DNA from: Diplonema japonicum
Lineage: Eukaryota; Euglenozoa; Diplonemea; Diplonemida; Diplonemidae
Direction of reading: 5' to 3'
NCBI GenBank assembly: GCA_964019335.1
Contig: OZ025751.1
Location: 1 to 64,000 of the forward strand
Length of the DNA: 64,000 bases
Shown here one piece after another: positions 39,901-49,243 of the stretch. Both the position numbers and the translations under genes were made by a program. Position 1 is the stretch's first letter. Each line of letters starts with the position of its first letter. Under the pieces are notes generated by a model that was not told the origin of the DNA, did not search any database, and saw nothing but the letters and a program-made list of their open reading frames with translations.

Positions 39901-40561
39901 GTGACGTCGATGCTACCTTACATTGTGCGTTTGCTGCTATTATTTCAGACACAGTCTCCCCCAAGGTGTCGAGGATGGTTGTGGGTGGATACGTCTGTGC
40001 CCATGGGTCGCCTGAATTTTTCTCGCTTTTCTCGGCTAGCTTCGTGAGGAACAGGCCAAATGCTACTATGGAATCGATGGCACTGTGTTTCATGCACAGA
40101 GCAAAGCTTCGTTCGTCCAACTGCCCGATTAGGCTGCGTTGTGTTTTCTCGAACTCGCCCAGCAAACCGTTGTGCATCCACAGAAATTTCCCTGCACGGA
40201 AGGGGTGGCATGTTACTTCACCCACTGGCGTGCCTGGTCCGGCTGCACGGACGTGTGCTAGGACGACAGACGACCGGATTTTTTCCGCGAGGTTTTCAAG
40301 ATTTTGGTCGTTCCAAGCAGGTTTCGTTGAGGTGAACACACACGGGGAACTGTCGCCCTTTGTGTACCACCCGACCCCGTACCCGTCCCCGTTTAGGTAA
40401 GGCTGCTCATATGACAGATTCGGCAGCTGTCCAGGAGGAAGCTTTGCCCGTTCCTGACTGCAGAAACTCTGCCTTATGATGCTCCTCGAAGGCCGTGTTA
40501 CTATGTCGCTTAACAGAACACCCTCTTCGTCGCATGTTAACACCATGCACATTCGGCACAT
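36962..40561 (-). CDS. Fused Dug3-Dug2 glutathione degradation enzyme (GATase II + WD40 + M20 peptidase)
   Basis: 1199 residues. The N-terminus starts MCRMCMV, with Cys2 as the amidotransferase nucleophile, and continues with the Dug3 pattern: TRPSRSIIRQSF, NGDGYGVGWY, AHVRAAGPGTPVGEVTCHPF and FLWMHNG. Residues of about 360-740 form WD40 repeats (SGTQDGSVTIWNLA, TAGGDGRLLIWQD, ISGSFDTTIREWD). The C-terminal ~450 residues are an M20 metallopeptidase (LYSHYDVVPA, GRGVTDNKGP, CEGDEENMAS, HTGTHGG). In yeast, Dug2 (WD40 + M20) and Dug3 are separate subunits of the complex that removes gamma-Glu from glutathione; Cys-Gly is then cleaved by Dug1. Here both are in one chain, so the partnership is explicit. 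Confidence 0.92.
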   Translation of the reverse strand: MCRMCMVLTCDEEGVLLSDIVTRPSRSIIRQSFCSQERAKLPPGQLPNLSYEQPYLNGDGYGVGWYTKGDSSPCVFTSTKPAWNDQNLENLAEKIRSSVVLAHVRAAGPGTPVGEVTCHPFRAGKFLWMHNGLLGEFEKTQRSLIGQLDERSFALCMKHSAIDSIVAFGLFLTKLAEKSEKNSGDPWAQTYPPTTILDTLGETVSEIIAANAQCKVASTSLLNFIVTDGRVVLASRVVDNPVQSDSDEDASSVASAQEDDDVDCSSNAASLYLSTGSVWTEKEKGMYHMQQTDRRNRTIIISSEPLSTARDEWMPVPANHIVMCRCTTSHIDVTFVQFPKKPKHVSSVIDLLQGQHDVPCQDGEQSEPLKAGLSTTFTSHGSPTTSLTSCRNGAFLISGTQDGSVTIWNLAISQATEPRRHPGPVLALLVDEAADRDLLFSSSHNELRIWNIGDVVCCAPDVPMGSMTCLSVLKFTPSNGLLLSLCGDAERLYLGFQSPQLLRLKLWEYRDELHKAKSRSKSIRFFTVDMTKVGGAKGGKFRPERLAEAVGTKEEQHNGFVYDMCLVGDELVTAGGDGRLLIWQDTKYVGSLVGHTGGVTSLARIGSHAISGSFDTTIREWDVQGRRCLRTLRHSNLSPVLNVQHCNGFVLSSFVADDKFDLSCWELPGEGKSTRRAVEGCGYLTTSASHMIIHVLAQTDSTMTIAVGGEKGGEVRIFDVKLPGKTNVAPSPLFFKDEVVGMLKEFVSFPSVWCNSTACHGAARWIMSQYESIGSTVITHTTDNSNPVVFARLGWNASLPTIVLYSHYDVVPAGEGWGLQNTPLSPWVLTGHDGYVYGRGVTDNKGPAVAQIQAVKKLLEKGDLNVNVLFICEGDEENMASGCLKAAIAKARQTGWLDGVVGAVVTNSTWMDNTHPCLCYGARGVVDMKVRVVGPEKELHTGTHGGLVAEPLHDLLGIIGNLVDPSGRVCVPDFYSGVKPPTGHDNESLLKAATVLDLEEMQASLGTPGFRGDSNKWMPTMEMRMMLLRQNWLQPSLCITSIDTPKSDTTATRRAIAYEAGASISVRTVSGQNSCNVATCLEKHLNHEFARRSSPNTLEITQLCDSPWWEGPVDSPIFTATYEAVKQTWGCDPLCVRDGGTMSVLHNIQEGLQVPVVQLPLGQSKDSAHLPNERIRVENLLRGVDVLKNLLENYPRSAT

Positions 40562-40712
40562 TTTTTACAAAAACTTTTCCCCCCCTCCTCCTCCCCACCC
40601 CTTCGCCCCTCTTTTGTGAATGAAAAAAAAAAAAAAAAAAAAAAGAGCAAGAAAAAAAAAGGGAAAAAAAAAAGGTACACATGTGCATTTTACATAAAAA
40701 AAAGTTTTTTTT

Positions 40713-41219
40713 TTATCCAATTGGGAGGAGATCTATGCGCAGTCCGCAACCGGGGGGCACTTCAGGATTCGAAGGCGGTGAACGCGGGGTGGACTGAGAA
40801 GATGAAGGTGGTAATGCGGTCCTGTCAGCTGGGTGGCCTTGGGGCATAGTGTGTGTTGATGTGTCTGCGTAAAAAGAGACTTCTTGCACAGGGCAGGTTC
40901 GGCTTAACTGGTTCGCAACGGTTTGTGAGATTCCTCGAGGCACCGTAGCCGGTGTGGTTATTGCCGCAGCTTTGTTCTTCTTCGCCAGCTTGTTACCAAG
41001 ATAGTATTTTTGAAACCGTTGCTGTGCCTGGGGTGCCGCAACATCTTCCCTTTGAAGCCCCTCATTCACAAAATATCTAAAATCGGGAGTCCTCCGCGGC
41101 CACTCCTTTCTCATCTTGTTGCACCGCAGCTCTGCATTCTCCAACAGCAGTTTTCTTAGTTCTGAAATCTCAGCCCTCGTGCGGGCCTCTTCCTCAAGGG
41201 TGAAAAATCCTTTATTCAT
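40713..41219 (-). CDS. Hypothetical protein, 168 residues
   Basis: Starts MNKGFFTLEEEARTRAEISE, with a short coiled-coil helix (residues 8-37), a basic region containing EWPRRTPDFRYFVNEGLQRE, then a disordered Pro/Ser/Thr tail. No signal peptide or membrane segment. I do not recognise it. Codon usage is like neighbouring genes and the ATG is preceded by an A-rich leader, which supports a real gene. Confidence 0.55.
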   Translation of the reverse strand: MNKGFFTLEEEARTRAEISELRKLLLENAELRCNKMRKEWPRRTPDFRYFVNEGLQREDVAAPQAQQRFQKYYLGNKLAKKNKAAAITTPATVPRGISQTVANQLSRTCPVQEVSFYADTSTHTMPQGHPADRTALPPSSSQSTPRSPPSNPEVPPGCGLRIDLLPIG

Positions 41220-41803
41220 TTCTTTTTTTTTTTTTTTATTGTTGGAGCATTTTTTTTTTTTCCCCCCGTTCTGTGGTACTTTTTAAGCCGGGAAAAAAAA
41301 ATGGATGAAACAGGAGGAAAAAAAAAAGGGGGAGGAGAAAGAAATACCAAATAAAAACAAAAACAAAAAAAAAAAAAGAAGAAGGCATGGGTGGCTAATC
41401 AAGAATATAAAAAAGAAGAAAAAAAACAGATTTTTTGGCGAAGGCAGTAGTACGGTCCCTCCCCCCCCTTCCAGTCAAGTGCTCGCTGCCTGCCACTCTA
41501 CCCTAGTTGGTGTTACTAGTGAAGCCAGTGGGATGAGCAATGGGGAAGGGAAATTAAAAAAAAAAAGAAACCAGGAAAAATTTAAAAAAAAAAAAAAAAG
41601 CTCCTCCTTATTTTTTTTTACCAACCCTCCCCCTCTTTTCTTTTTTTTTTTTTTAATTCTCCAAAGAAATAAAAAATAAATATAAATAAAACGAACTTTT
41701 TTTTTTAATGAATAAATGAAACTTACCTCCCCCCCTCCCCCGTGTCTTCATCTCCAATAAATCCAAGAATAATAAAAAAAAAAAAAAAACCTTACCCTTT
41801 TTT

Positions 41804-41832
<29 letters not shown>
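41220..41832. other. Intergenic, A/T homopolymers
   Basis: Poly(A) and poly(T) tracts with little else; includes the 3' flank of PEX3 (T tract 41808-41834). No gene. Confidence 0.6.
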
Positions 41833-41837
<5 letters not shown>

Positions 41838-43146
41838 GGAACAACGCGGCAGCTGAAAGATCGCTGGGCAACCGTGCTGGGGAGGCCGTAAGCTGGGACT
41901 TAGCAGGCCGTTCATCTTCCACTAAAGCATTGAGGTCCAAGAAGAACGACGCCCACGGAGATTCTTCACTGTCTTGCCCATTCTGTTTATATATAAAAAA
42001 AAAAAATTTTTTTTTTCGTACTCCACAAACATACCCTAACAGAAATCAAATACTCATTACTGTCCTCTGTTATTTTTACAAGCTCCGCAGAAAGCCGCGG
42101 GTTAAGCTTTAGAAACGGGACCTTTACCTGATTTTTTTTTTTTTTTTTTTTTAATATATTTCCAATACCTCGTCCCCCTCCGCTTTCAATTCCACCCGAG
42201 CTTCTTTGATATGGTTCAGAGCGATCGAGAAAAAATCCCCAATGGTCCTGACGAGGAGGTTTTTGGGTCCTTGAGATTCGATGAGGTCTCTGAGCTTTTT
42301 CAGCAACTCGGGTTCGACCTCGCCCTCCTCGCCGAGGATCGCCTCGTGCAGCGCGGTAGATGACGAAGCGTGTATTCCCAGAATAATGTCTGTTGCTGTG
42401 CGAACCTCATTGAAGATTTGCTGGATGTCAGTGAAAGAAGAGGCGGCTTTGAACTCAGTAAGTGACCGCTCTCGTAACGCCTCACGACACGCGTCAGATA
42501 TGGTCCTTGTCAGCAGTGAAATGTCAATGTTGATGGGAAGATCGTGGATTTCAGTGGCGGAGGAAAGACAAATATCGTCAGAAGGAGTCAATGCGTGAAC
42601 GGCAGTTGAAATAAAATGTGTTGCTGCCAAGGTGTACACCCCAGAGATGACCCTTGATAGGGTGGCAACTACAAGATCTGCCCAAATCGACTTAATTTCA
42701 TCCTTTGTGTAGTTGCCTCGGTTTTCCGCTTTCAGTTTCTGCTTCATCTCGTCGAGAGGGAAGGCGCTTTCTATGCCAAGTTCGATGGACCTCATCGCTT
42801 CATGAGTTGAAACCTCGGAGTCGAGAAGGAACTGGCCGTTGTCTGTGCTCATTGCCCCCGCGCCGCTGAAATGCCGTTTCAGCGCCCACATTCCCCCGGA
42901 AAACAGAACTCCTAGTATTTTTTCTCGCGTGCGTTGGTGTCGCCAAGCGGCAACCATGCCCATTCCTGCCAGTATCGGTGGGGCCAGCCAAGCGTACCTT
43001 CCCCATTTGATGCCCTTCCCCCTCCCAGGGTGCTTCTCCAGATGTTTTTCCAGCGTGTGAAGCCGATCCAACCCCGGTCTCCGCGGGGGGATGCCCAGCC
43101 TTGCCAGCTCTGCGGCGTATTCCTCTCGTGGAATATCTTTCATCAT
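41833..43146 (-). CDS. PEX3: Peroxisomal biogenesis factor 3 (PEX3), three exons
   Basis: Predicted 406 residues. Exon 1 is 43146-42169, exon 2 42127-42035, exon 3 41982-41833. Introns are 41 nt (42128-42168, mostly A) and 52 nt (41983-42034), both GT-AG and phase 0. PEX3 anchors PEX19 in the peroxisome (glycosome) membrane and starts membrane protein import. Evidence: a basic N-terminal stretch before a TM helix (KWGRYAWLAPPILAGMGMVA); the central W-x2-L...SR...VY block (IWADLVVATLSRVISGVY); and, in exon 2, the C-terminal block KVPFLKLNPRLSAELVKI, like KxPLxKLxP in PEX3. Exon 3 adds an acidic/hydrophobic tail. Euglenozoan PEX3 is very divergent, so similarity is modest. Confidence 0.7.
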
Positions 43147-43690
43147 TTTTTTTTTTTTTTTTGTTTGTTTCCCCCTCCACACACACCCCCTCCCGGGTCC
43201 CTTCCACACCCTCTCCCACTGATGCCTTTTGGAGGCTTTTTTTTGTGAGGAAATAAAAAAATGGAGCGGGGGAAAAGGGCAAGAGCGATTTTTTTTTCTT
43301 TTTGTCAACGAGGTTTATTCTTTAAGAATTTTAAAGAATGCGTGGGGTTTTTTTTTTGGGGGGAGGAGGGTGGGGGTATTTTGACTATTTTTTTTTGTCA
43401 GAGGCCATTCCGGCCCTTAAAAGTGGGAATTAAGTGTTTTCCTTCCCGATAAAGATGCCACGGCGAAAATAGCTACCCCGTATTACCTTAGGGATATCCC
43501 CAAAAAAAAGCTGCCCCGTGAGGAAAACAGCAGTGAAAAGCTAACTAATCGGTTTTTTTATTATTTATTTTATATTTTTTCTGCCTCGCTAAAACCGCGA
43601 CTACATATAGATATATATAATTTTTATTTCTTGTTCAAGAATATGAAACGGGCGACGGGGTCCCCCATCGTCTGCTCCCTCCTGCTCGCC
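43147..43690. other. Intergenic, no gene seen
   Basis: PEX3 leader (A-rich on the minus strand, 43147-43165) followed by T/G-rich DNA. No coding signal. Confidence 0.55.
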
Positions 43691-45414
43691 CTACTTTATC
43701 CCCCATTTTTCCAAAATGCCTCGGTCGGCGGTCGGCGAATCCATCAACCTGGAGAACACAGGCGGGCTAGAGAGCTTAGTCTGTACATTTTTTTTTTTTC
43801 TTTTTTTTTTCCCCTTAAAAATACCTGGGAGAATCGCTTGTTCCAAGCATCGAAATGCTCCTGCACGCATGGGTCGGCATGGTGTCCCACAGGTACGGTG
43901 TGTACAGTGAACCCGCTTTGGGACGACTGACTCACCGCTGTAAAGGAGAGAGTTACAGGGCGGGCTGAAGACAACCAGGACCGAACGAACGGCCAAGCAA
44001 CGTGCCCACCAACACCCACTGGACACGCTGCATGCGTCAGCTCCATCTTAACAGAACAAAAGGAAACCAACGACAACTTCCTGGCCCCACCTTTCGGGGT
44101 AACGTACATCAGCCCTTGGATGTCATGTTTCGGGGGGTCGTACAAAACCGCATGTTCACGAAGAATCTCAACCCATCTATCGATGGACCTGTCGGGTGGG
44201 ATAAAGGAGAACCCGGAACAACCCAAAGAACTGCTTCTGAGGTGGACAACACCATTGTGAACAGCGTACTGTAAATTGTTCATTGAGATCTGAGCGACGA
44301 CTGTTTCATCGTTACACACTGTGATGCTTTTCTGTGCAATGTCAACACATAAGGTTGCCGATACAGATAATGTCGAGACACATTCACCAGGAGCGGCTTT
44401 GAGCTTGACCTGTAAAAACTCGCGCAGCGTAAAAACAAATTTGGCCACGGACTTCACCGCGGCCAGCCAAGAAACGTGTTCATTTTCAGAAGGGAACTGA
44501 ATCATGAAACCTTTCGAAGGGCTCGTGACCAGCATCGTTTTCCCGTTCTCCCCGGCGGGGGACGCGAATAATATCTCATTCACAACGGCTTCCGACAGGT
44601 CGTACAGAACCGACGGTGTGTTTTTGTTGGAAACGGTGCTTATTCGCACGCCCTCTTCGCTCATACTCATTGCGATGGATTGTTTTGTCCATCCTTTCGA
44701 AGCCCATGCGTTGTGCATCACGTAACAACTTGTCTGCGGTGGGGTATGATGTTCTACTTTTTTCCTCTCTCGAACAGTGTTAACTACAACAGGTTTTGCC
44801 GTTGAGCGTGAGGGCGTTCTTCTTCCAACGAAGAAGGCCCACACACAAACAGCACCGCAACACATTACAACAACAAGCAACATGATATAAGTTATATAAG
44901 ATGTCGCGGTACACGCCGGTTTGTTCCCACCATACACCCCGCCTTTTTTGAACTGCACCTCTATTAGATTGTTACACCCGTTGCCTTGTAAAGTGACAAG
45001 CGTGTCTGACAGTGCTAAAGGTGGGATTTCCACTCTGTCGTAGCCTATGAAAATTCGGGAAATATCGCTTTCCCCGTTGCGGCCTAGGTTGCAGCTGATG
45101 GTGTTAAGAAGTGCCTTGGAGGTGTATGCTACAGGAAGGGTCATCCCCTGGAGCCCGCCGCCTGAAGAATCCTTCACTTTCAAGAACCATTTTTCCGCCA
45201 CGGATTTCGCCCTCCACAGGAGGATATCCCTCAGCAGGTCGAGAACAAACCGGACCACCACCAAGACCAAGACAATGCACACCGCGTACAGGACGTACCG
45301 CATTTTCCGAAATTTTTCTGCGAGGGACCATTGTTCCAAGTACTTCCCCACGTATGGCACCTTTCGTAAGTCTGTCAAGGCAGCACCAACGACGACGGGT
45401 GCTGCAAACCACAT
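43691..45414 (-). CDS. Two-TM protein with PH-like region, two exons, unknown function
   Basis: Predicted 559 residues. Exon 1 is 45414-43825 (530 codons); a 44-nt intron (43781-43824, GTATTTTT...TACAG) precedes exon 2, 43780-43691, which ends RLMDSPTADRGILEKWGIK. The N-terminal part has a TM helix (YVLYAVCIVLVLVVVRFVLD, about 70-90) and a second around 195-218 (YITYIMLLVVVMCCGAVCVW). After it lies a segment of about 110 residues with PH-domain-like spacing (AWASKGWTKQSIAMSMSEEG to HVSWLAAVKSV). The remainder is strand-rich and may hold another PH-like fold. Start chosen at the first Met (MWFAAPVVVGAALTD) after the A-rich leader. Family not recognised. Confidence 0.65.
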
Positions 45415-45506
45415 TTTCTTTTTTTCCTTCTCGCACCCCCCTCTGATGGTTTGTTTTGGGGGGAAGGGAAGTTTAAAAAAAAGAAAAAAAAGAAAAAAAA
45501 CGTTTC

Positions 45507-46607
45507 TCATTGTAAAAAGATAGTAGCCGGCAACGGTGCCCTCGGCAGCACGACGAACCTCAGCACCAGTCGATCGGACTCTTTGATCACGTCATACGAG
45601 GATAGCTGTCGCCCGTTGATATGCGTCACCCTCTGCCCTATTAGGCTGGAGAGACCAGCATGGTAGCCCGGGCTGCCGGGTAGTACTGCGAGAAGCAGTC
45701 CGGAGAGCGTGAAGGAGGCTCCAAGGGGCGTGCCTCGAGGTTTCACGATTTCGATCTCCCGGGTGAGGTTTTCCTTCGGTTGCTGTTGTTGTAGCTGCCT
45801 CATGTGTTCCCTCTCTGCTTGGATGTGCACGCTCAGCGCATGCTGCTGGTGGTGCTGGTGTTGCTGCTGCAACAACAGTTGCTGGTTCAGGTACTCACGT
45901 TCGTTGTGCATCTGGGATTCCTTGTGCGCAAGCTGTTGCTTGAAGTACTCCTGCTCTCTCGCTGCTTGCTGCTGTTGCTGCTCGTACATCCTTCGTGTCT
46001 CCTCCTGCTGCTGCTGCTCGTACATCCTCCGCGTCTCCTCCTGCTGCTGCTGCTGTTCGTACACCCTTCGCGTTTCCTGCTGCTGCATGTGTTGCCCAGC
46101 AACTTGCGCCAAAGTTTCTTTCTGTGCAAGATGCTGCTGCTTCAAGAACTCCCGCTGCTGTTGTTCATTCAAAGCAGCCGCTTGCAACTGTTGTTTGAGG
46201 AGCTCGCCCTCCTGGGCCGCTTGCTGGTTCCGCTGGTCTGTTGCCACTCCCAAATATTCACGGACCGCATGGATCTGCGCAGGCACGCTTTGAGAAGATC
46301 CTTCCTTAGCTTGTTGCATCTGCTGGCGTGACATGCTGTAGGGTACAGTTTGGTCTAAGGACTGGTAAGGGGGCAGCATGCTCTTCACCAGCAAAGCGGT
46401 TGAGTCGGAGTGCTTCTGGTCTGATGTTCTTGAGACGGCACCAGACACAGGGGTCGCACAGGGTGTTGGGGTGTGGGCCACATCGGTCCTCAGAGCCCTG
46501 GGTTGCTGCTGCTTTGCAGCCTCTTCCTCTTCGAGAGGCTTCTTGCTCGACGATTTGCTCATTTCATTTTCAAGCTCCTTCAAGAGTTGGTTCACGTTAT
46601 GCGCCAT
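45507..46607 (-). CDS. Gln-rich coiled-coil protein with C-terminal PDZ-like domain
   Basis: Predicted 366 residues. After a Ser/Glu N-terminus come long Gln-rich helical repeats (several units of RRMYEQQQQ-type) from about 95 to 280. The C-terminal 85 residues look like a PDZ domain: GTPLGASFTLSGLLLAVLPG (carboxylate-loop and first strands), AGLSSLIGQRVTHINGRQL, then VLRFVVLP. PDZ domains bind protein C-termini and scaffold complexes. The Gln tract is coded by CAG/CAA mixtures, so it is not a pure triplet expansion. The next gene starts 92 nt further along the transcript. Confidence 0.7.
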   Translation of the reverse strand: MAHNVNQLLKELENEMSKSSSKKPLEEEEAAKQQQPRALRTDVAHTPTPCATPVSGAVSRTSDQKHSDSTALLVKSMLPPYQSLDQTVPYSMSRQQMQQAKEGSSQSVPAQIHAVREYLGVATDQRNQQAAQEGELLKQQLQAAALNEQQQREFLKQQHLAQKETLAQVAGQHMQQQETRRVYEQQQQQEETRRMYEQQQQEETRRMYEQQQQQAAREQEYFKQQLAHKESQMHNEREYLNQQLLLQQQHQHHQQHALSVHIQAEREHMRQLQQQQPKENLTREIEIVKPRGTPLGASFTLSGLLLAVLPGSPGYHAGLSSLIGQRVTHINGRQLSSYDVIKESDRLVLRFVVLPRAPLPATIFLQ

Positions 46608-46977
46608 CTAGAGCCACCTTAGTGACGGGGACAACTACCCCCTTCTCACCACCTGGCCTGGGGGGGGGGGGGGGGGGGGCTTTCTTTTTTGTGGGCAAAA
46701 GATAAAAAAAAAAGGACCGAAGAAACAAAAGAAAAAGCGAAAATCGAAACAAAAGATAAAAAAAAGAAAGACGTTCAAATAAAAAAAAAAGAAAAAAAGA
46801 AGAAGGATGGAGAGGGAAAAAAAAATTAACGGAAGGAGACTCTCTTTTTTTTTTTTTGCTCTTTTTTTGCTCTTTTTTTTCCCCCTTCCATCTTTGGCAA
46901 TGGTGGCCGCCAAAATGTTTTTTTTTTTTTTTTTTTTTTATCTTCCACTCCTTTCTTTTTTTTTTGTTACCCCCTAC
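46608..46977. other. Intergenic, homopolymers
   Basis: G-run (46662-46679), A tracts, T tract (46919-46939). No gene. Confidence 0.6.
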
Positions 46978-48201
46978 CTACAGCTTCGACTGCCTGCTTG
47001 CAAGCTCAAGCATGATTTCCTCGGATCCACCGCCGATGGCCATGACACGTACTTCACGGTAAAGTCGTTCCACCTTTGAAGCACGGCTGCCTCGGATGAA
47101 GGATTTCCCACCGAAAACTTGGCAGGCCTCTCTGGCGGCTTTCTCAAGTGTACGGGTGGTCAGGAGCTTCAACATCGAAAGCTTCGCGATGAGCAAAGGA
47201 TCGGTTTCGTTTCCCTTCGCTGCTTCGTTCACCATCCAAGCACATTGGTCGAGGAAGGCCTGGGAAGCCTCAATGTCCTTGATGACCTCAATAAGCTTCC
47301 AGCGAATGCCTTGGTTCGCGATGAGCGGCTTTCCAAAGGTTTTTCGTTGTCTGGCGTAGACGATAGCTTCTTCCATGCAGATTCTTGAAGCGGCAATGGA
47401 AGAGTTAGCCATGTTTACACGCTCCATATTGAAGTTGTTCATTACATAGTAGAAGCCTCTGTTCAATTTTCCAATCAGGTTTTTTTTTGGAACTTTAACG
47501 TTTTCAAAAGCAATGACAGCGGTGTCGGAGCACAACCATCCCATTTTTTTCATTGGGGTCGTTTTTATCCCCGGCATGGTGCTGTCCAGGAGCATAAGAG
47601 ACATACCAGCAAGGCCTTTACCGGACGTGCGGACAACCACTGTGAAATAATCGGCCTTGCAGCCTGACGTGATGAAAGTTTTGTTACCGTTGACAATCCA
47701 ATGGTCACCTTTGTCAACCGCTGTTGTTTGAATGTTCGCTACATCCGAACCTCCAGCTGGTTCGGTGATGCACAAACAGATTATTTTCTCCCCCGATGCT
47801 ACACCTGTTGCTACCTCTTGTTTCATCCATTCCGGACCCCAGTTGAGAATAGGCGGTAAACCGATTCCCCATGTCATTAAAGCGGGACCGAACCCCAAGC
47901 TTCCACACCTTACCATTTCTTCGTTGACGATGAGGCTGTGGAAGATGTCCTGATCGGGTATGACTGTCCCGCCGTACTTTGCCGGAATGCCCAGGTTGTA
48001 GAAACCCGTATGGTGCTGAGCAGCTTTTTGGTGCAGGCTTCTCGGGATGGCCCCGTCTTCCTCCCATTGATCGATGTGCGGCTCGACCTCCTTTAAAATC
48101 CATTCTTTCAAACCCGCTCTCAGTTTTTTGTGAGACTCCTTCTCCGGGTATGCCGTCCATCTTGGGCAGTCCATGCTATATGGTATAATTTTTCCAGACA
48201 T
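46978..48201 (-). CDS. Acyl-CoA dehydrogenase with C-terminal SKL (peroxisomal)
   Basis: Predicted 407-residue FAD enzyme catalysing the first dehydrogenation of fatty or branched acyl-CoA oxidation. Family signatures: CITEPAGGSDVANIQTTA and VNGNKTFITSG (middle domain), EEAIVYARQRKTFGKPLIA and QVFGGKSFIRG (C-terminal domain), REVRVMAIGGGSEEIMLELA near the end. The usual MCAD catalytic-Glu position in that last block is Gly; the Glu of FNMERVNMA could serve instead, as in long-chain and isovaleryl enzymes. The protein ends SRQSKL, a textbook PTS1, and has no clear mitochondrial presequence, so peroxisomal/glycosomal location is likely. Peroxisomes usually use acyl-CoA oxidase, which makes this notable. 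Confidence 0.9.
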   Translation of the reverse strand: MSGKIIPYSMDCPRWTAYPEKESHKKLRAGLKEWILKEVEPHIDQWEEDGAIPRSLHQKAAQHHTGFYNLGIPAKYGGTVIPDQDIFHSLIVNEEMVRCGSLGFGPALMTWGIGLPPILNWGPEWMKQEVATGVASGEKIICLCITEPAGGSDVANIQTTAVDKGDHWIVNGNKTFITSGCKADYFTVVVRTSGKGLAGMSLMLLDSTMPGIKTTPMKKMGWLCSDTAVIAFENVKVPKKNLIGKLNRGFYYVMNNFNMERVNMANSSIAASRICMEEAIVYARQRKTFGKPLIANQGIRWKLIEVIKDIEASQAFLDQCAWMVNEAAKGNETDPLLIAKLSMLKLLTTRTLEKAAREACQVFGGKSFIRGSRASKVERLYREVRVMAIGGGSEEIMLELASRQSKL

Positions 48202-49093
48202 TTCTTTTTTTTTTTTTTTTTGGGTTTTGGTTTTAAAAAAAAAAAGTGAGGGGAGAGAGGGTGGTCTGTAATGAGTAATGAGCGTTTTTTTTTTTGTTAA
48301 TCTAGGTCTTTTCCAATAATAGGATCAGGCGGGGGGGGGGGGGGGGGGGGGGGGGGTTGTGTCGTGGTTTGGTTAATTCCGGCGTTTAAGAAAAAAAGGA
48401 AAGAAAAAAAGGGGGAAAAAAAAGCCCCAGGGGAAAAAGGGAGAGAAAGTATTTTTTTTCTTTTGTCGATCGTTTGTATACTTGGGCTTTTTTTTTTCTC
48501 TTCTTCTTTTTTTTTTTCTTTTCAACAAGCCGTAAACGCTTTCCATCAACTAGTGTATTCAAAAAAAAAATAAACCAGCCTCATTTGTTAGTTATAGTAA
48601 GTTGTTTCAGTTTTTTTTTTTTTTTTTTTTTTTTGTAATCGGGGAGTAGAGAAAGGACGAGGAGGGGGGCTTTTCACATTTTTTGAAATTGATGTATTTG
48701 GCAATTTCGTGTGTGTTTTTGTAGATTTTTCAGCTTCCGTCGGAAAATCAAAGTGTTTTAAAAAGCATCCCCCCTCCCCCAAACTCAAAAAGAAATTATA
48801 ATACCCCAAAGAAAAGGATTCATCCGTGCGTTCGTGTGAGCAGGTAAAAGGGTTCATTTCATTGAGAATCACCTATTTTTTCTTCTTTTTTTTTCTTTCC
48901 TTAAATGATCGATGCTTTTTCTTTTCTTTTTCTTTCCCCCCCCCCGTATTTTAAAAAGAAATTTTTACGATCTGAAAAAAAAAAACAACAAATATAAAAG
49001 AAATAACTTTTATTAATGCTGGTTGAGCAAATGAAGGCCAAGCAAATTTTTTTTTCTAGAATTTGCTGAAGGGTCCTCAAACTTATTACAACT

Positions 49094-49128
<35 letters not shown>

Positions 49129-49243
49129 AAAAGAAAAAGTTCTTTCTTCTCTCCTAGAGAAGAAAAAAAAAAACAAAAAAAAAGTGCCTTTCAAGAATAA
49201 AAGTTTGTTAACTAATCTTAAATTTCAGAATTTTGCTAAAACT
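48202..49243. other. Intergenic, AT-rich with homopolymers
   Basis: G-run 48331-48356, T tracts 48609-48634 and 49097-49124. A minus frame around 48588-48872 is low-complexity at its end and not supported. No gene. Confidence 0.6.

Noticed and set aside
45860-46080. Pathogenic-type CAG repeat expansion
   Set aside because: The Gln tract mixes codons and has ordered R-R-x-YEQ units, so it is a protein repeat, not a pure triplet expansion.
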